A stretch of DNA of 7,351 bases from Bacteroidales bacterium UBA1035 (lineage in GTDB: Bacteria > Bacteroidota > Bacteroidia > Bacteroidales > Dysgonomonadaceae). The notes beneath the pieces are model-generated. The model saw nothing but the letters and a program-made list of their open reading frames with translations, did no database searches and was not told where the DNA came from. Below are positions 1 to 6,311 of the stretch, in pieces; position 1 is the first letter of the stretch, and every line of letters begins with the position of its first letter. The stretch covers positions 1-7,351 of the forward strand of contig DCEG01000090.1 of the NCBI GenBank assembly GCA_002316835.1, given 5' to 3'. A program made the position numbers and the translations under genes.

Positions 1-373
1 AAATTAACGCAACGCTACTATTCTCACAAATATAATATGCGGATGAGCATTTGATACTTTTTAGTGAAAGATTTTTTTAAGAACAATCTATTTCTACTCC
101 TTTTGTTATAATTTTGATTCTATTTTACAAATAATATGCTTAACCGGATCAATATTGATGCGACAAATAAGAGATTAACCAAATCATTTTCTTATGGATA
201 CTGTTATTTTCGATTTTTTTTGTTTATAACAATTGAAGAATATAGTTTCAAATGGGAAGGGAATTTATGTAAAACACTGTCTTTTTTCAACAAAAAACAT
301 AACGTTTAATTTAATTAACATAGAATTAATGGAATTATTGCTTATTTTGCTGTTTCATTTGGGATAAGAATAA
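1..373. other. AT-rich intergenic region upstream of parA
   Basis: No convincing gene lies here on either strand. The stretch is very AT-rich with several T and A tracts. A TATATTTG box read on the minus strand (27-34) fits the Bacteroidota -7 consensus TAnnTTTG and could serve a gene to the left. A TAATTTTG box on the plus strand (109-116) also fits and could drive parA with a leader of about 250 nt. Neither has a clear -33 element, so both are tentative. A perfect 12-bp palindrome, ATCAATATTGAT, sits at 148-159. There is no Shine-Dalgarno sequence before parA, which is normal for this phylum. Confidence 0.5.
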
Positions 374-1138
374 ATGGGCAAAATTATTGCGCTGGCAAAC
401 CAGAAAGGTGGCGTTGGAAAAACCACAACCACTATTAATTTAGCAGCATCACTGGCTGCTTTAGAGAAAAATGTACTTGTTGTTGACGCCGATCCGCAGG
501 CAAATGCTTCGTCGGGATTGGGCATCGATATCCGAACGATTAAAAATACGGTTTACGAAGGGTTAATCGCCAAGTGTAAACCTACCGATGCCGTTATGAA
601 AACGCCATTCGAGAATATCGATATCATTCCGTCACACATCAACTTGGTGGGAGCGGAGCTGGAAATGGTACAGATGGATAATCGAGAAAAGCGCTTGCGC
701 GACTTGCTAAATCCGCTTCGGGAGAAATATGATTATATCCTTATCGACTGTTCGCCATCGCTTGGTATCATTACCGTAAACGCATTAACTGCATCCGATT
801 CTATCATTATTCCTGTTCAATGTGAATATTTTGCACTCGAAGGATTAAGCAAATTGCTGAATACTATTAAAATAATAAAATCGAAGTTGAATACAAGGCT
901 CGAGATTGAAGGTTTTGTACTCACTATGTACGATTCCCGTTTACGGTTACACAATCAAATATACGAAGAAGTAAAGAGTCACTTTAAAGAACTGGTTTTC
1001 AACACGGTTATTCAAAGAAATATTACACTAAGCGAATCACAGAGCCACGCAAAACCTGCTCTTATGTATGATGCCGGATCGCGTGGAGCCATCAATCATA
1101 TGCAACTGGCACAGGAATTAATTGAAAAAAATACTTAA
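374..1138 (+). CDS. parA: Chromosome-partitioning ATPase ParA (Soj/MinD-type)
   Basis: ParA is a deviant-Walker ATPase that dimerises on ATP, binds nucleoid DNA non-specifically and is released by ParB, so that ParB-bound origin regions move apart. Visible motifs are the deviant Walker A KGGVGKTT at residues 11-18 with signature lysine K11, the Walker A' segment VVDADPQAN around 36-44, and Walker B YILIDCSPSLG at 121-131. The YFALEG segment (152-157) and the TMYDSRLRLHNQ segment (184-195) are typical of chromosomal Soj proteins. The length of 254 aa is normal and the start is fixed by the canonical MGKIIALANQKGG beginning. The gene leads a run with parB 70 nt downstream. One oddity is the usual C-terminal LSEAPS-type motif, which reads LSESQSHAKP (219-228) here. 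The function is not in doubt. Confidence 0.97.
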   Translation: MGKIIALANQKGGVGKTTTTINLAASLAALEKNVLVVDADPQANASSGLGIDIRTIKNTVYEGLIAKCKPTDAVMKTPFENIDIIPSHINLVGAELEMVQMDNREKRLRDLLNPLREKYDYILIDCSPSLGIITVNALTASDSIIIPVQCEYFALEGLSKLLNTIKIIKSKLNTRLEIEGFVLTMYDSRLRLHNQIYEEVKSHFKELVFNTVIQRNITLSESQSHAKPALMYDAGSRGAINHMQLAQELIEKNT

Positions 1139-1208
1139 CTTTGGCGTTTCAGAAAGATGACAGACACTAAACTAAACATTCAACATCTATCATCTGATAT
1201 TTAATAAT

Positions 1209-2111
1209 ATGGGTAAAAAAAACGCATTAGGAAGAGGCTTAGACGCACTTATTACTTATAATGAAGGTGAATCACAAGGCTCTACATCTATCAGTGAAAT
1301 AGAACTTTCGAGAATATTTCCTAATCCCGATCAACCGCGTCGTGTTTTCGATGAAGAATCGCTGGAAGAGCTGGCAGCATCCATTCGTAAAATAGGGCTG
1401 ATTCAGCCGGTGACGTTGCGTCGCGAAGACGGTGACTCATACCAAATCATCGCAGGAGAGCGTCGTTACAGAGCATCACTTAAAGCCGGTCTTACTTCAA
1501 TTCCTGCTTACATAAAAGCTGCCGATGATGATGAATTAATGGAAATGGCTTTGGTGGAAAACATTCAGCGTGAAGATCTTAACTCTATCGAAATTGCCCT
1601 CGCCTACCAAAATCTTATCGATTCCCTTTCGCTCACCCAGGAACAGTTGAGCGAAAGAGTAGGAAAGAAACGAACTACAATCACTAATTACTTACGATTG
1701 CTGAAACTTCCTGCTGAAGTGCAGATGGGAGTGAAAGACAAAAAAATAGATATGGGACACGCCCGTGCATTGGTCACGATGAACGATCCCGTGGCTCAAC
1801 TTTCTCTTTACAATCTTATTCTGGAAGATGGCTTATCAGTTCGCAAAGTTGAAACCATCGTGCGTGATTATTCAGACGGGAAACCGCTCGCCGGAAAAAC
1901 CGACAAGAAGGAAGAGAGAAAACAGAGCAAAACACAGAGAAGATCGATTGCTGATGATTTCGATGCACTGAAACAGCACTTATCCAATTATTTCAAAACT
2001 GATGTTCAATTCAACTACAACAAAAGCGGAAAAGGAAAAATCACCATCCCTTTTTCGTCTACCGAAGACTTGGAGCGGATTATCGGTATGTTTGATACAA
2101 TGAAGAAGTAA
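1209..2111 (+). CDS. parB: Chromosome-partitioning protein ParB (CTPase, Noc/Spo0J type)
   Basis: ParB loads on parS sites, closes as a CTP-dependent clamp that slides on DNA, and stimulates ParA. The N-terminal peptide KKNALGRGLDALI (3-15) is the ParA-stimulating motif of chromosomal ParBs. The CTP-binding domain shows PNPDQPRR (38-45), GERRYRAS (83-90) and ENIQRED (117-123). A helix-turn-helix for parS lies at about 142-168 (LTQEQL to NYLRLLKLP). A basic linker (about 224-245) leads to the C-terminal dimerisation domain (about 248-300). The length of 300 aa is normal. The ATG has the expected conserved start. The stop codon is only 5 nt from the next ATG, so the downstream gene is probably co-translated. 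I found no full parS palindrome in this window, so ParB presumably acts elsewhere on the chromosome. Confidence 0.97.
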   Translation: MGKKNALGRGLDALITYNEGESQGSTSISEIELSRIFPNPDQPRRVFDEESLEELAASIRKIGLIQPVTLRREDGDSYQIIAGERRYRASLKAGLTSIPAYIKAADDDELMEMALVENIQREDLNSIEIALAYQNLIDSLSLTQEQLSERVGKKRTTITNYLRLLKLPAEVQMGVKDKKIDMGHARALVTMNDPVAQLSLYNLILEDGLSVRKVETIVRDYSDGKPLAGKTDKKEERKQSKTQRRSIADDFDALKQHLSNYFKTDVQFNYNKSGKGKITIPFSSTEDLERIIGMFDTMKK

Positions 2112-2116
2112 TATTT

Positions 2117-2854
2117 ATGCTGAGATATCGGAACATTGTTTGCATATTATTTGTCAGTGCCGCCTTTCCATTAATGGCGCAGCAAAACACGGTTCCACAG
2201 CAACCCGACTCGATAAAGGTAAAGGTAGACTCAACGATAACACTGCAAACGGATTCAGTGAAAATAGAAGCAGAAAATATCGTTTTATCCCGACCACCTG
2301 ACTCCGTGGTAATTGTACCATCGGAGGGTGTACAAACCGCAGAAAAAAAAATTTTCAAACCCGATCCCAAAAAAGCAGTTCTTTATTCGGCTATTTTTCC
2401 GGGATTGGGGCAGATATACAACCGGAAGTATTGGAAACTACCCATACTTTACGGTGGATTTGTAGGACTTTCTTATGCTATATCCTGGAACAACGGACAT
2501 TATCAGGATTATTTTGAGGCTCAAAAAGCTTTATTGGACGATGATCCACAGAATGACCTTGTCTGGCAAAAACTGCTCCCTTACGGTATGGATCCTGCAA
2601 CTGCCGACAAAAACTGGTTTGCAGGAGTTTTGAAAGACAGAAAGAATTATTTCCGTTACTACCGGGATTTCAGTATAATTTTAACCGCGGCGCTTTACGG
2701 TCTTGGAATTGTAGATGCATACGTGGATGCTCAATTGTTTGAGTTCGACGTAAGTCCAGACTTATCAATGCGTGTGGAGCCGGTAATTTTCAAAAAGGCA
2801 GATTCAAATTACCTGGCAAATTCTTACGGATTCAGATGCAGCTTTAGTTTTTAA
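2117..2854 (+). CDS. DUF5683-domain protein, secreted/membrane-associated
   Basis: The function is unknown. The 245-aa protein begins with a signal peptide (hydrophobic stretch at 7-20, likely cleavage after LMA at 21). A polar, disordered-looking linker rich in D, S, V and Q follows (22-78). The conserved domain starts with KPDPKKAVLYSAIFPGLGQIYN (81-102); this glycine/tyrosine-rich beginning is the hallmark of DUF5683 in Bacteroidota. Hydrophobic segments at about 109-124 and 186-200 could be membrane spans. The C terminus (about 207-245) is beta-like and ends in Phe. The gene starts 5 nt after parB and is followed 45 nt later by mltD, an order I know from other Bacteroidales. This suggests, without proving, an envelope role tied to growth or division. 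Family assignment is from memory of the motif, not from a search. Confidence 0.85.
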   Translation: MLRYRNIVCILFVSAAFPLMAQQNTVPQQPDSIKVKVDSTITLQTDSVKIEAENIVLSRPPDSVVIVPSEGVQTAEKKIFKPDPKKAVLYSAIFPGLGQIYNRKYWKLPILYGGFVGLSYAISWNNGHYQDYFEAQKALLDDDPQNDLVWQKLLPYGMDPATADKNWFAGVLKDRKNYFRYYRDFSIILTAALYGLGIVDAYVDAQLFEFDVSPDLSMRVEPVIFKKADSNYLANSYGFRCSFSF

Positions 2855-2899
2855 TATCACAACCGGAAGCTCTTTGCGAGTTTCACTGAAAAAGAACGA

Positions 2900-4567
2900 A
2901 TGAAAAAGTTTTTTTTGATCCTGTTTTCGTGTGCAATAATGGTTGCAACAAGCGCTTTTGCACAAGAAAATTCGCAACAAAACAAAAACAATATTCAGGA
3001 TAACTCCATTGTTGCACCCGAAAGTATGAACGAACATCTGGCTACTTTACTACACGAGTGGCAGATCGATTTCTCAAAATCGAATAACAAATGCAGTCAA
3101 GGCTCTAACGTGTTGTTTCACGATAGTGTATACACTAAACGTTTGTTCGACATGCCCACCGAGATGGAACTGTCGTTCAATCAGGTAGTGAAGCAATATA
3201 TCGATATGTATGCCAACCGCAGACGTGATATGGTGGGATATATGCTTACCATTGGTGAATATTATTTCCCTATGTTCGAGGAAGCACTCGATAAATACGG
3301 TTTACCGCTGGAGTTGAAATATCTGCCGGTCATCGAGTCTGCTCTTAATCCTGTAGCTGTTTCCAGAGTTGGTGCTACCGGACTGTGGCAATTTATGCTA
3401 AGAACAGGACAAGGTTACGGACTTCAGGTAAACAGTTTGGTTGATGAACGTCGTGATCCGCACAAATCCACCGAAGCAGCAGTACGATATCTGAAAGATT
3501 TATACGCTATATACGGCGACTGGAATTTAGTTATTGCTGCTTATAATTGTGGGCCGGGCAACGTAAATAAAGCTATTGCCCGAAGCGGTGGAAAAAAAGA
3601 TTACTGGCAGATATATTACAATTTGCCGCGCGAAACAAGAGGTTATGTGCCTGCTTTTATTGCAGCCAATTATATTATGAATTTCTACAACAAACATAAT
3701 ATTTGCCCCATACAATCATTTCAGGATATGACCGCACTCGATACGGTGCATGTGGACAATCAACTTCATTTTAATCAAATATCCGAAGTACTGAATATTC
3801 CGGTAAGTGATATTCGTCGATGGAATCCACAATTTAAAAAAGACATGGTTCCAGGTAATTATCAGAGCTATGCATTGGTATTGCCAACCAATAAGGTTTA
3901 TGCATTCCTGGAGAAAAAAGATGAGATAACAAATTACCGCAGAAATGATTTTATCACACATCGTGAAAACACCGATAGGTATCTGGCATCGACAGGGTCC
4001 TCCGTTTCGGGAAACTCTGCAAACGTTTATTATAGGGTGAAGAGAGGAGATAATCTTTCGAAGATTGCTTCACGACACCGAACAACTGTTGCTCAATTAC
4101 GGTCGTGGAACAACTTAAGGTCAACCCGAATTTCTGTAGGTAAAAGTCTTATTGTTGGAAAAAGAGCGGTTGCTCCGCCCGCTGCTCCACAGCAGACCGA
4201 AACCCTGGTTGCACAGCAAAATACAAATTCGGAAACAGAAACCATTACCAAAACAGTGAATGAGTACTATCGGGTACGTAGCGGTGACAACTTAGGCAAA
4301 ATAGCTCAGAAAAACAGAGTGACGGTAACCCAACTGAAATCGTGGAATGGATTGAAATCAGATAGAATTTCAGTGGGGAAGAGTTTAGTGGTACGCAAGA
4401 AAACCGTTAAAGTTGAACAACCCAAACCTGTGCAACAAGTAGCTGAAACGCCTACACAACCCAAAGAAAGTTCCAGTGTTATATCCAATTATCTGAAAAG
4501 TCAGCTGGAAGGTACCGACTCGGGTGATACAGAAGTAGTAACCGATACTTCAACCGAAAATGAGTAA
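2900..4567 (+). CDS. mltD: MltD-type membrane-bound lytic murein transglycosylase with LysM domains
   Basis: This enzyme cleaves the MurNAc-GlcNAc bond of peptidoglycan with 1,6-anhydro ring formation. Residues 1-21 form a signal peptide (MKKFFLILFS start, AFA at 19-21 before cleavage); there is no lipobox, unlike E. coli MltD. The SLT catalytic domain covers about 120-265: catalytic glutamate E146 in the LPVIESALNP segment, GATGLWQFM (158-166), and AAYNCGPGNV (213-222). A divergent LysM-like segment follows at about 285-332. Two clear LysM domains lie at 377-419 (YYRVKRGDNLSKIA start) and 456-498 (YYRVRSGDNLGKIA start), separated by a Q/T/P-rich linker. The two are close in sequence, suggesting internal duplication. 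A low-complexity tail (500-555) ends the protein. In related genomes this gene is usually followed by relA/spoT; here transaldolase follows. Confidence 0.95.
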   Translation: MKKFFLILFSCAIMVATSAFAQENSQQNKNNIQDNSIVAPESMNEHLATLLHEWQIDFSKSNNKCSQGSNVLFHDSVYTKRLFDMPTEMELSFNQVVKQYIDMYANRRRDMVGYMLTIGEYYFPMFEEALDKYGLPLELKYLPVIESALNPVAVSRVGATGLWQFMLRTGQGYGLQVNSLVDERRDPHKSTEAAVRYLKDLYAIYGDWNLVIAAYNCGPGNVNKAIARSGGKKDYWQIYYNLPRETRGYVPAFIAANYIMNFYNKHNICPIQSFQDMTALDTVHVDNQLHFNQISEVLNIPVSDIRRWNPQFKKDMVPGNYQSYALVLPTNKVYAFLEKKDEITNYRRNDFITHRENTDRYLASTGSSVSGNSANVYYRVKRGDNLSKIASRHRTTVAQLRSWNNLRSTRISVGKSLIVGKRAVAPPAAPQQTETLVAQQNTNSETETITKTVNEYYRVRSGDNLGKIAQKNRVTVTQLKSWNGLKSDRISVGKSLVVRKKTVKVEQPKPVQQVAETPTQPKESSSVISNYLKSQLEGTDSGDTEVVTDTSTENE

Positions 4568-4613
4568 GTAAATATTGTATAATCTTTTATTGTTAAATTA
4601 ATATCTCAGCATT

Positions 4614-5570
4614 ATGAACCTGCTTGAACAGCTGAAGACCTACACACAGGTAGTTGCGGATACAGGTGATTTTTCTTCGATAGAGATTTATCAACCTGTT
4701 GATGCTACAACAAATCCATCGCTAATCTATGCCGCATCGCAAGATGATAAGTATAAACATTTAATTGACGATGCAATTGATTTTGCAAAAAAATCGTCAT
4801 CCGATAAATCGGAACAACTTTCCAAAGCGATGGACAAATTGGCCGTAAATTTTGGATTGGAAATTTTAAAAATAGTTCCCGGCAGGGCTTCTACAGAAGT
4901 AGATGCTCGCTTGTCATTCGATACGGAAGCCACCATTATCAAAGCCCGTGAAATTATCGGGTTATATAAATCAGCCGGAATTTCCCGCGAGAGAGTACTG
5001 ATAAAAATCGCTTCAACATGGGAAGGAATCAAAGCAGCAGAAGTTGTGGAGAAAGAAGGAATACGCTGTAACCTGACACTACTTTTCTCGCAGGCACAAG
5101 CTATTGCCTGTGCCGAAGCGGGTGTTCGGTTAATTTCTCCTTTCGTGGGAAGAATTCTTGATTGGCACAAAAAAGATCGTGGCGTATCCGAAATTCCGGC
5201 AGTGGAAGATCCCGGAGTAATTTCGGTGACCAATATTTTCAATTACTACAAGAAGTTTGGTTATCCCACACAAGTGATGGGTGCCAGTTTCCGCAACATT
5301 GGTGAAATTTGTGAGTTGGCTGGCAGCGATTTGCTTACTATCTCTCCATCATTGCTGAAAGAACTGGAAGCAACCGAAGGCATACTAACTAAAAAACTGG
5401 ATGCGGACAAAGCAAGTGAAATGGATATAGAAAAAATAACCATTGATGAAAAAACTTTCCGATGGATGATGAACGAAGATGCTATGGCTACCGAAAAATT
5501 AGCCGAAGGTATCCGCAACTTTACCAAAGATTTAATTAAACTGGAAAAGCAGATCGAAAAGTTATTATGA
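4614..5570 (+). CDS. tal: Transaldolase, class I TalB type
   Basis: Transaldolase moves a dihydroxyacetone unit from sedoheptulose 7-phosphate to glyceraldehyde 3-phosphate in the non-oxidative pentose phosphate pathway, in the cytoplasm. The Schiff-base lysine is K131 in VLIKIASTWEGIKAAE (128-143). Other active-site positions match E. coli TalB with a one-residue offset: D16 in VADTGD, N34 in DATTNPS, E95 in STEVDARLS, T155 in NLTLLFSQ, S175 and R180 in LISPFVGRILDW, and R227 in MGASFRNIGE. The length of 318 aa matches the enterobacterial TalB subfamily rather than the short (about 215-220 aa) form common in Bacteroides. The gene starts 46 nt after mltD with no clear promoter and is closed by a strong terminator, so it may be the last gene of the par operon, although an independent promoter in the gap cannot be excluded. 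Confidence 0.96.
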   Translation: MNLLEQLKTYTQVVADTGDFSSIEIYQPVDATTNPSLIYAASQDDKYKHLIDDAIDFAKKSSSDKSEQLSKAMDKLAVNFGLEILKIVPGRASTEVDARLSFDTEATIIKAREIIGLYKSAGISRERVLIKIASTWEGIKAAEVVEKEGIRCNLTLLFSQAQAIACAEAGVRLISPFVGRILDWHKKDRGVSEIPAVEDPGVISVTNIFNYYKKFGYPTQVMGASFRNIGEICELAGSDLLTISPSLLKELEATEGILTKKLDADKASEMDIEKITIDEKTFRWMMNEDAMATEKLAEGIRNFTKDLIKLEKQIEKLL

Positions 5571-5593
5571 AAAGATCTGTTCTCAGATTGTAT

Positions 5594-5618
5594 AAAAAGC
5601 GGCTGTTGCCGCTTTTTT
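5594..5618 (+). terminator. Rho-independent terminator after tal
   Basis: A perfect 10-bp stem, AAAAAGCGGC (5594-5603) and GCCGCTTTTT (5608-5617), encloses the tetraloop TGTT. The 3' arm ends in six T residues. It begins 23 nt after the tal stop codon. The A-rich 5' arm means it could also stop transcription coming from the right. Confidence 0.93.
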
Positions 5619-5652
5619 CGTTTCAATAAAGGATGCTTTGCAGCATGCAACA

Positions 5653-5674
5653 CTGCCGCATGATGCCATTGTGT
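5653..5674 (+). repeat. Left copy of a degenerate inverted 22-nt tract
   Basis: CTGCCGCA (5653-5660), a 7-nt gap and ATTGTGT (5668-5674) occur again with the same gap, inverted, at 7148-7169. By my count 18 of 22 positions agree. Looser similarity continues beyond, with ATGTTG appearing downstream in both orientations. The two copies bracket the array and the DUF6261-like gene. They may be remnants of one dispersed intergenic repeat. A search of the genome is needed to tell this from chance. Confidence 0.45.
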
Positions 5675-5770
5675 TGTATTAAGTAATGTTGAAAAAGAAG
5701 TTGGTGTTTTTACAATAAGCTGTAAAATATATGTATCCTGCTATTGTCCCCTTAAGATAAGGAAATGAGC

Positions 5771-5958
5771 GGAGGAGTTGTGATTTTAAATCATCTAATT
5801 AACTCATAACCCCTCCCCGCCTATCTGCGGCACTCCCCTGCCCCTCTCTAAATCTCTCCCCACAAGGGAGAGACTTGCGGACAGCGGTTGATTATATTAG
5901 CCCAGTATCTTTACCCTTATGGGGGAAGTTAGAAGTGAGCTGGGAGAGTTAGGGCAGG
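5771..5958. repeat. GC-rich multi-hairpin intergenic element
   Basis: The element contains nested inverted repeats. GGAGGAGTTGTGA (5771-5783) pairs with TCATAACCCCTCC (5804-5816) at 11 of 13 positions plus one wobble, around TGATTT/AAATCA (5781-5786, 5788-5793). CCGC/GCGG lie at 5817-5830. TCTCTCCC (5853-5860) pairs perfectly with GGGAGAGA (5866-5873) over the loop CACAA. CCTGCCC (5837-5843) pairs with GGGCAGG (5952-5958). A second GGGAGAG (5942-5948) can compete for the CTCTCCC arm. C-rich runs like CCCCTGCCCCTCTC followed by a CTCTCCC/GGGAGAG hairpin are, from general knowledge, a common type of dispersed repeat in Bacteroidota; I infer that this is one copy. Whether it is transcribed is unknown. 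Confidence 0.6.
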
Positions 5959-6029
5959 TAATTCTTCAATAAACTACACCAACTTATTTTTTCCACACAC
6001 ATTAAATAGGTTCTTATATAGAAAAACAA

Positions 6030-6037
6030 TATCTTTG
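6030..6037 (+). promoter_or_regulatory. Predicted Bacteroidota sigma-ABfr -7 box of the array cassette
   Basis: TATCTTTG matches the Bacteroidota -7 consensus TAnnTTTG at all six fixed positions. The -33 region (about 6007-6010, TAGG) is a poor match to TTTG. A start roughly 6-8 nt downstream (about 6043-6045) would place the first transcribed base almost exactly at the first base of the 42-bp array, which supports the call. Confidence 0.6.
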
Positions 6038-6042
6038 TAAAA

Positions 6043-6311
6043 ATGCAACTTTAGCACACTTCAACCTCGAAGTTAACAAAACTGCGCGTAAGTTAACAGA
6101 CTTCATCATTGAAGCTGTTAAAACATAGGAGAGTTTAACTTACTTCATCTTAGAAGCGGCTTAAACAACGAGATGATTATCGAACTTCGTATTTGAAGTC
6201 GGTAAAATAGGATTATGATTTGTGAACTTCATGCCCGAAGCACAGGAAACAAATCGTTTTATGGGGAACCATACGTGAATAATACAGTAAAACTTTAAAA
6301 AAACAACTACA
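6043..6311 (+). ncRNA. Predicted structured leader RNA with five hairpins
   Basis: If transcription starts just after the TATCTTTG box, the message has a leader of about 268 nt. The first 210 nt fold into up to five short hairpins with CUUC/GAAG stems, 6-nt loops and imperfect outer stems. The remaining 57 nt (6255-6311) are A-rich and unstructured, with no Shine-Dalgarno sequence before the ATG. The RNA could be a regulatory leader, a set of protein-binding hairpins, or a precursor cut into roughly 42-nt units. No known riboswitch or RNA family is recognised. Transcription and processing are inferred only. Confidence 0.4.
6045..6254 (+). repeat. Array of five 42-bp dyad-symmetric units (ACTTC-N6-GAAG core)
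   Basis: CTTC starts at 6059, 6101, 6143, 6185 and 6227, exactly 42 bp apart each time. Every core is CTTC, 6 nt, GAAG, preceded by A in all five. TT lies 6 nt before CTTC and AAA starts 6 nt after GAAG in all five, so the fixed positions are TT, 6 nt, CTTC, 6 nt, GAAG, 6 nt, AA: a dyad of 30 bp plus about 12 bp of linker. The 6-nt centres are AACCTC, ATCATT, ATCTTA, GTATTT and ATGCCC. Flanks vary but stay partly complementary within units: TTAACAG/CTGTTAA in unit 2, GTTTAA/TTAAAC in unit 3, TTATCG/CGGTAA (one wobble) in unit 4, TGTG/CACA in unit 5. Unit 1 has the weakest outer pairing. The sequences 42 bp before and after do not continue the pattern. No reading frame is open across it. Confidence 0.93.

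Larger units (their letters stand above)
5619..6029. other. Intergenic region between tal and the array cassette, no gene seen
   Basis: No coding region is supported on either strand. The stretch holds several potential stem-loops. A perfect 7-bp one is TTTTACA (5708-5714) with TGTAAAA (5721-5727). CAACAC (5648-5653) with GTGTTG (5671-5676) forms another. The left member of a degenerate inverted tract (5653-5674) and the GC-rich multi-hairpin element (5771-5958) are listed separately. The last 70 bases (5960-6029) are AT-rich and lead into the promoter of the array cassette. Confidence 0.6.

Noticed and set aside
2881..2891. TTTCACTGAAA before mltD, resembling the core of a parS site
   Set aside because: It lacks one central base of the TTTCACGTGAAA core and the outer TG/CA bases, so ParB is unlikely to recognise it.
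3114..3122. TGTTTCACG, a parS half-site
   Set aside because: Only one half matches; the other half does not complete the palindrome, and it lies inside mltD coding sequence.
4568..4613. Promoter for tal (TATAATCTTTT)
   Set aside because: It does not match TAnnTTTG and has no -33 element; read-through from mltD is as likely.
4727..5242. 171-aa minus-strand open frame inside tal
   Set aside because: Antisense to an unmistakable transaldolase with all active-site residues; serine-rich shadow composition.
6045..6254. CRISPR array
   Set aside because: Only short blocks (ACTTC, GAAG, TT, AA) are constant, there are no long identical repeats with unique spacers, and no cas gene is present.
6060..6278. 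A reading frame through the array giving a 14-residue periodic pattern (L-x-x-F-x-x-E), as if a decayed repeat protein
   Set aside because: The frame has stop codons in units 2, 3 and 4, and the invariant C before TTC would be a third codon position, which coding constraint does not explain. The dyad symmetry is better explained at nucleic-acid level.
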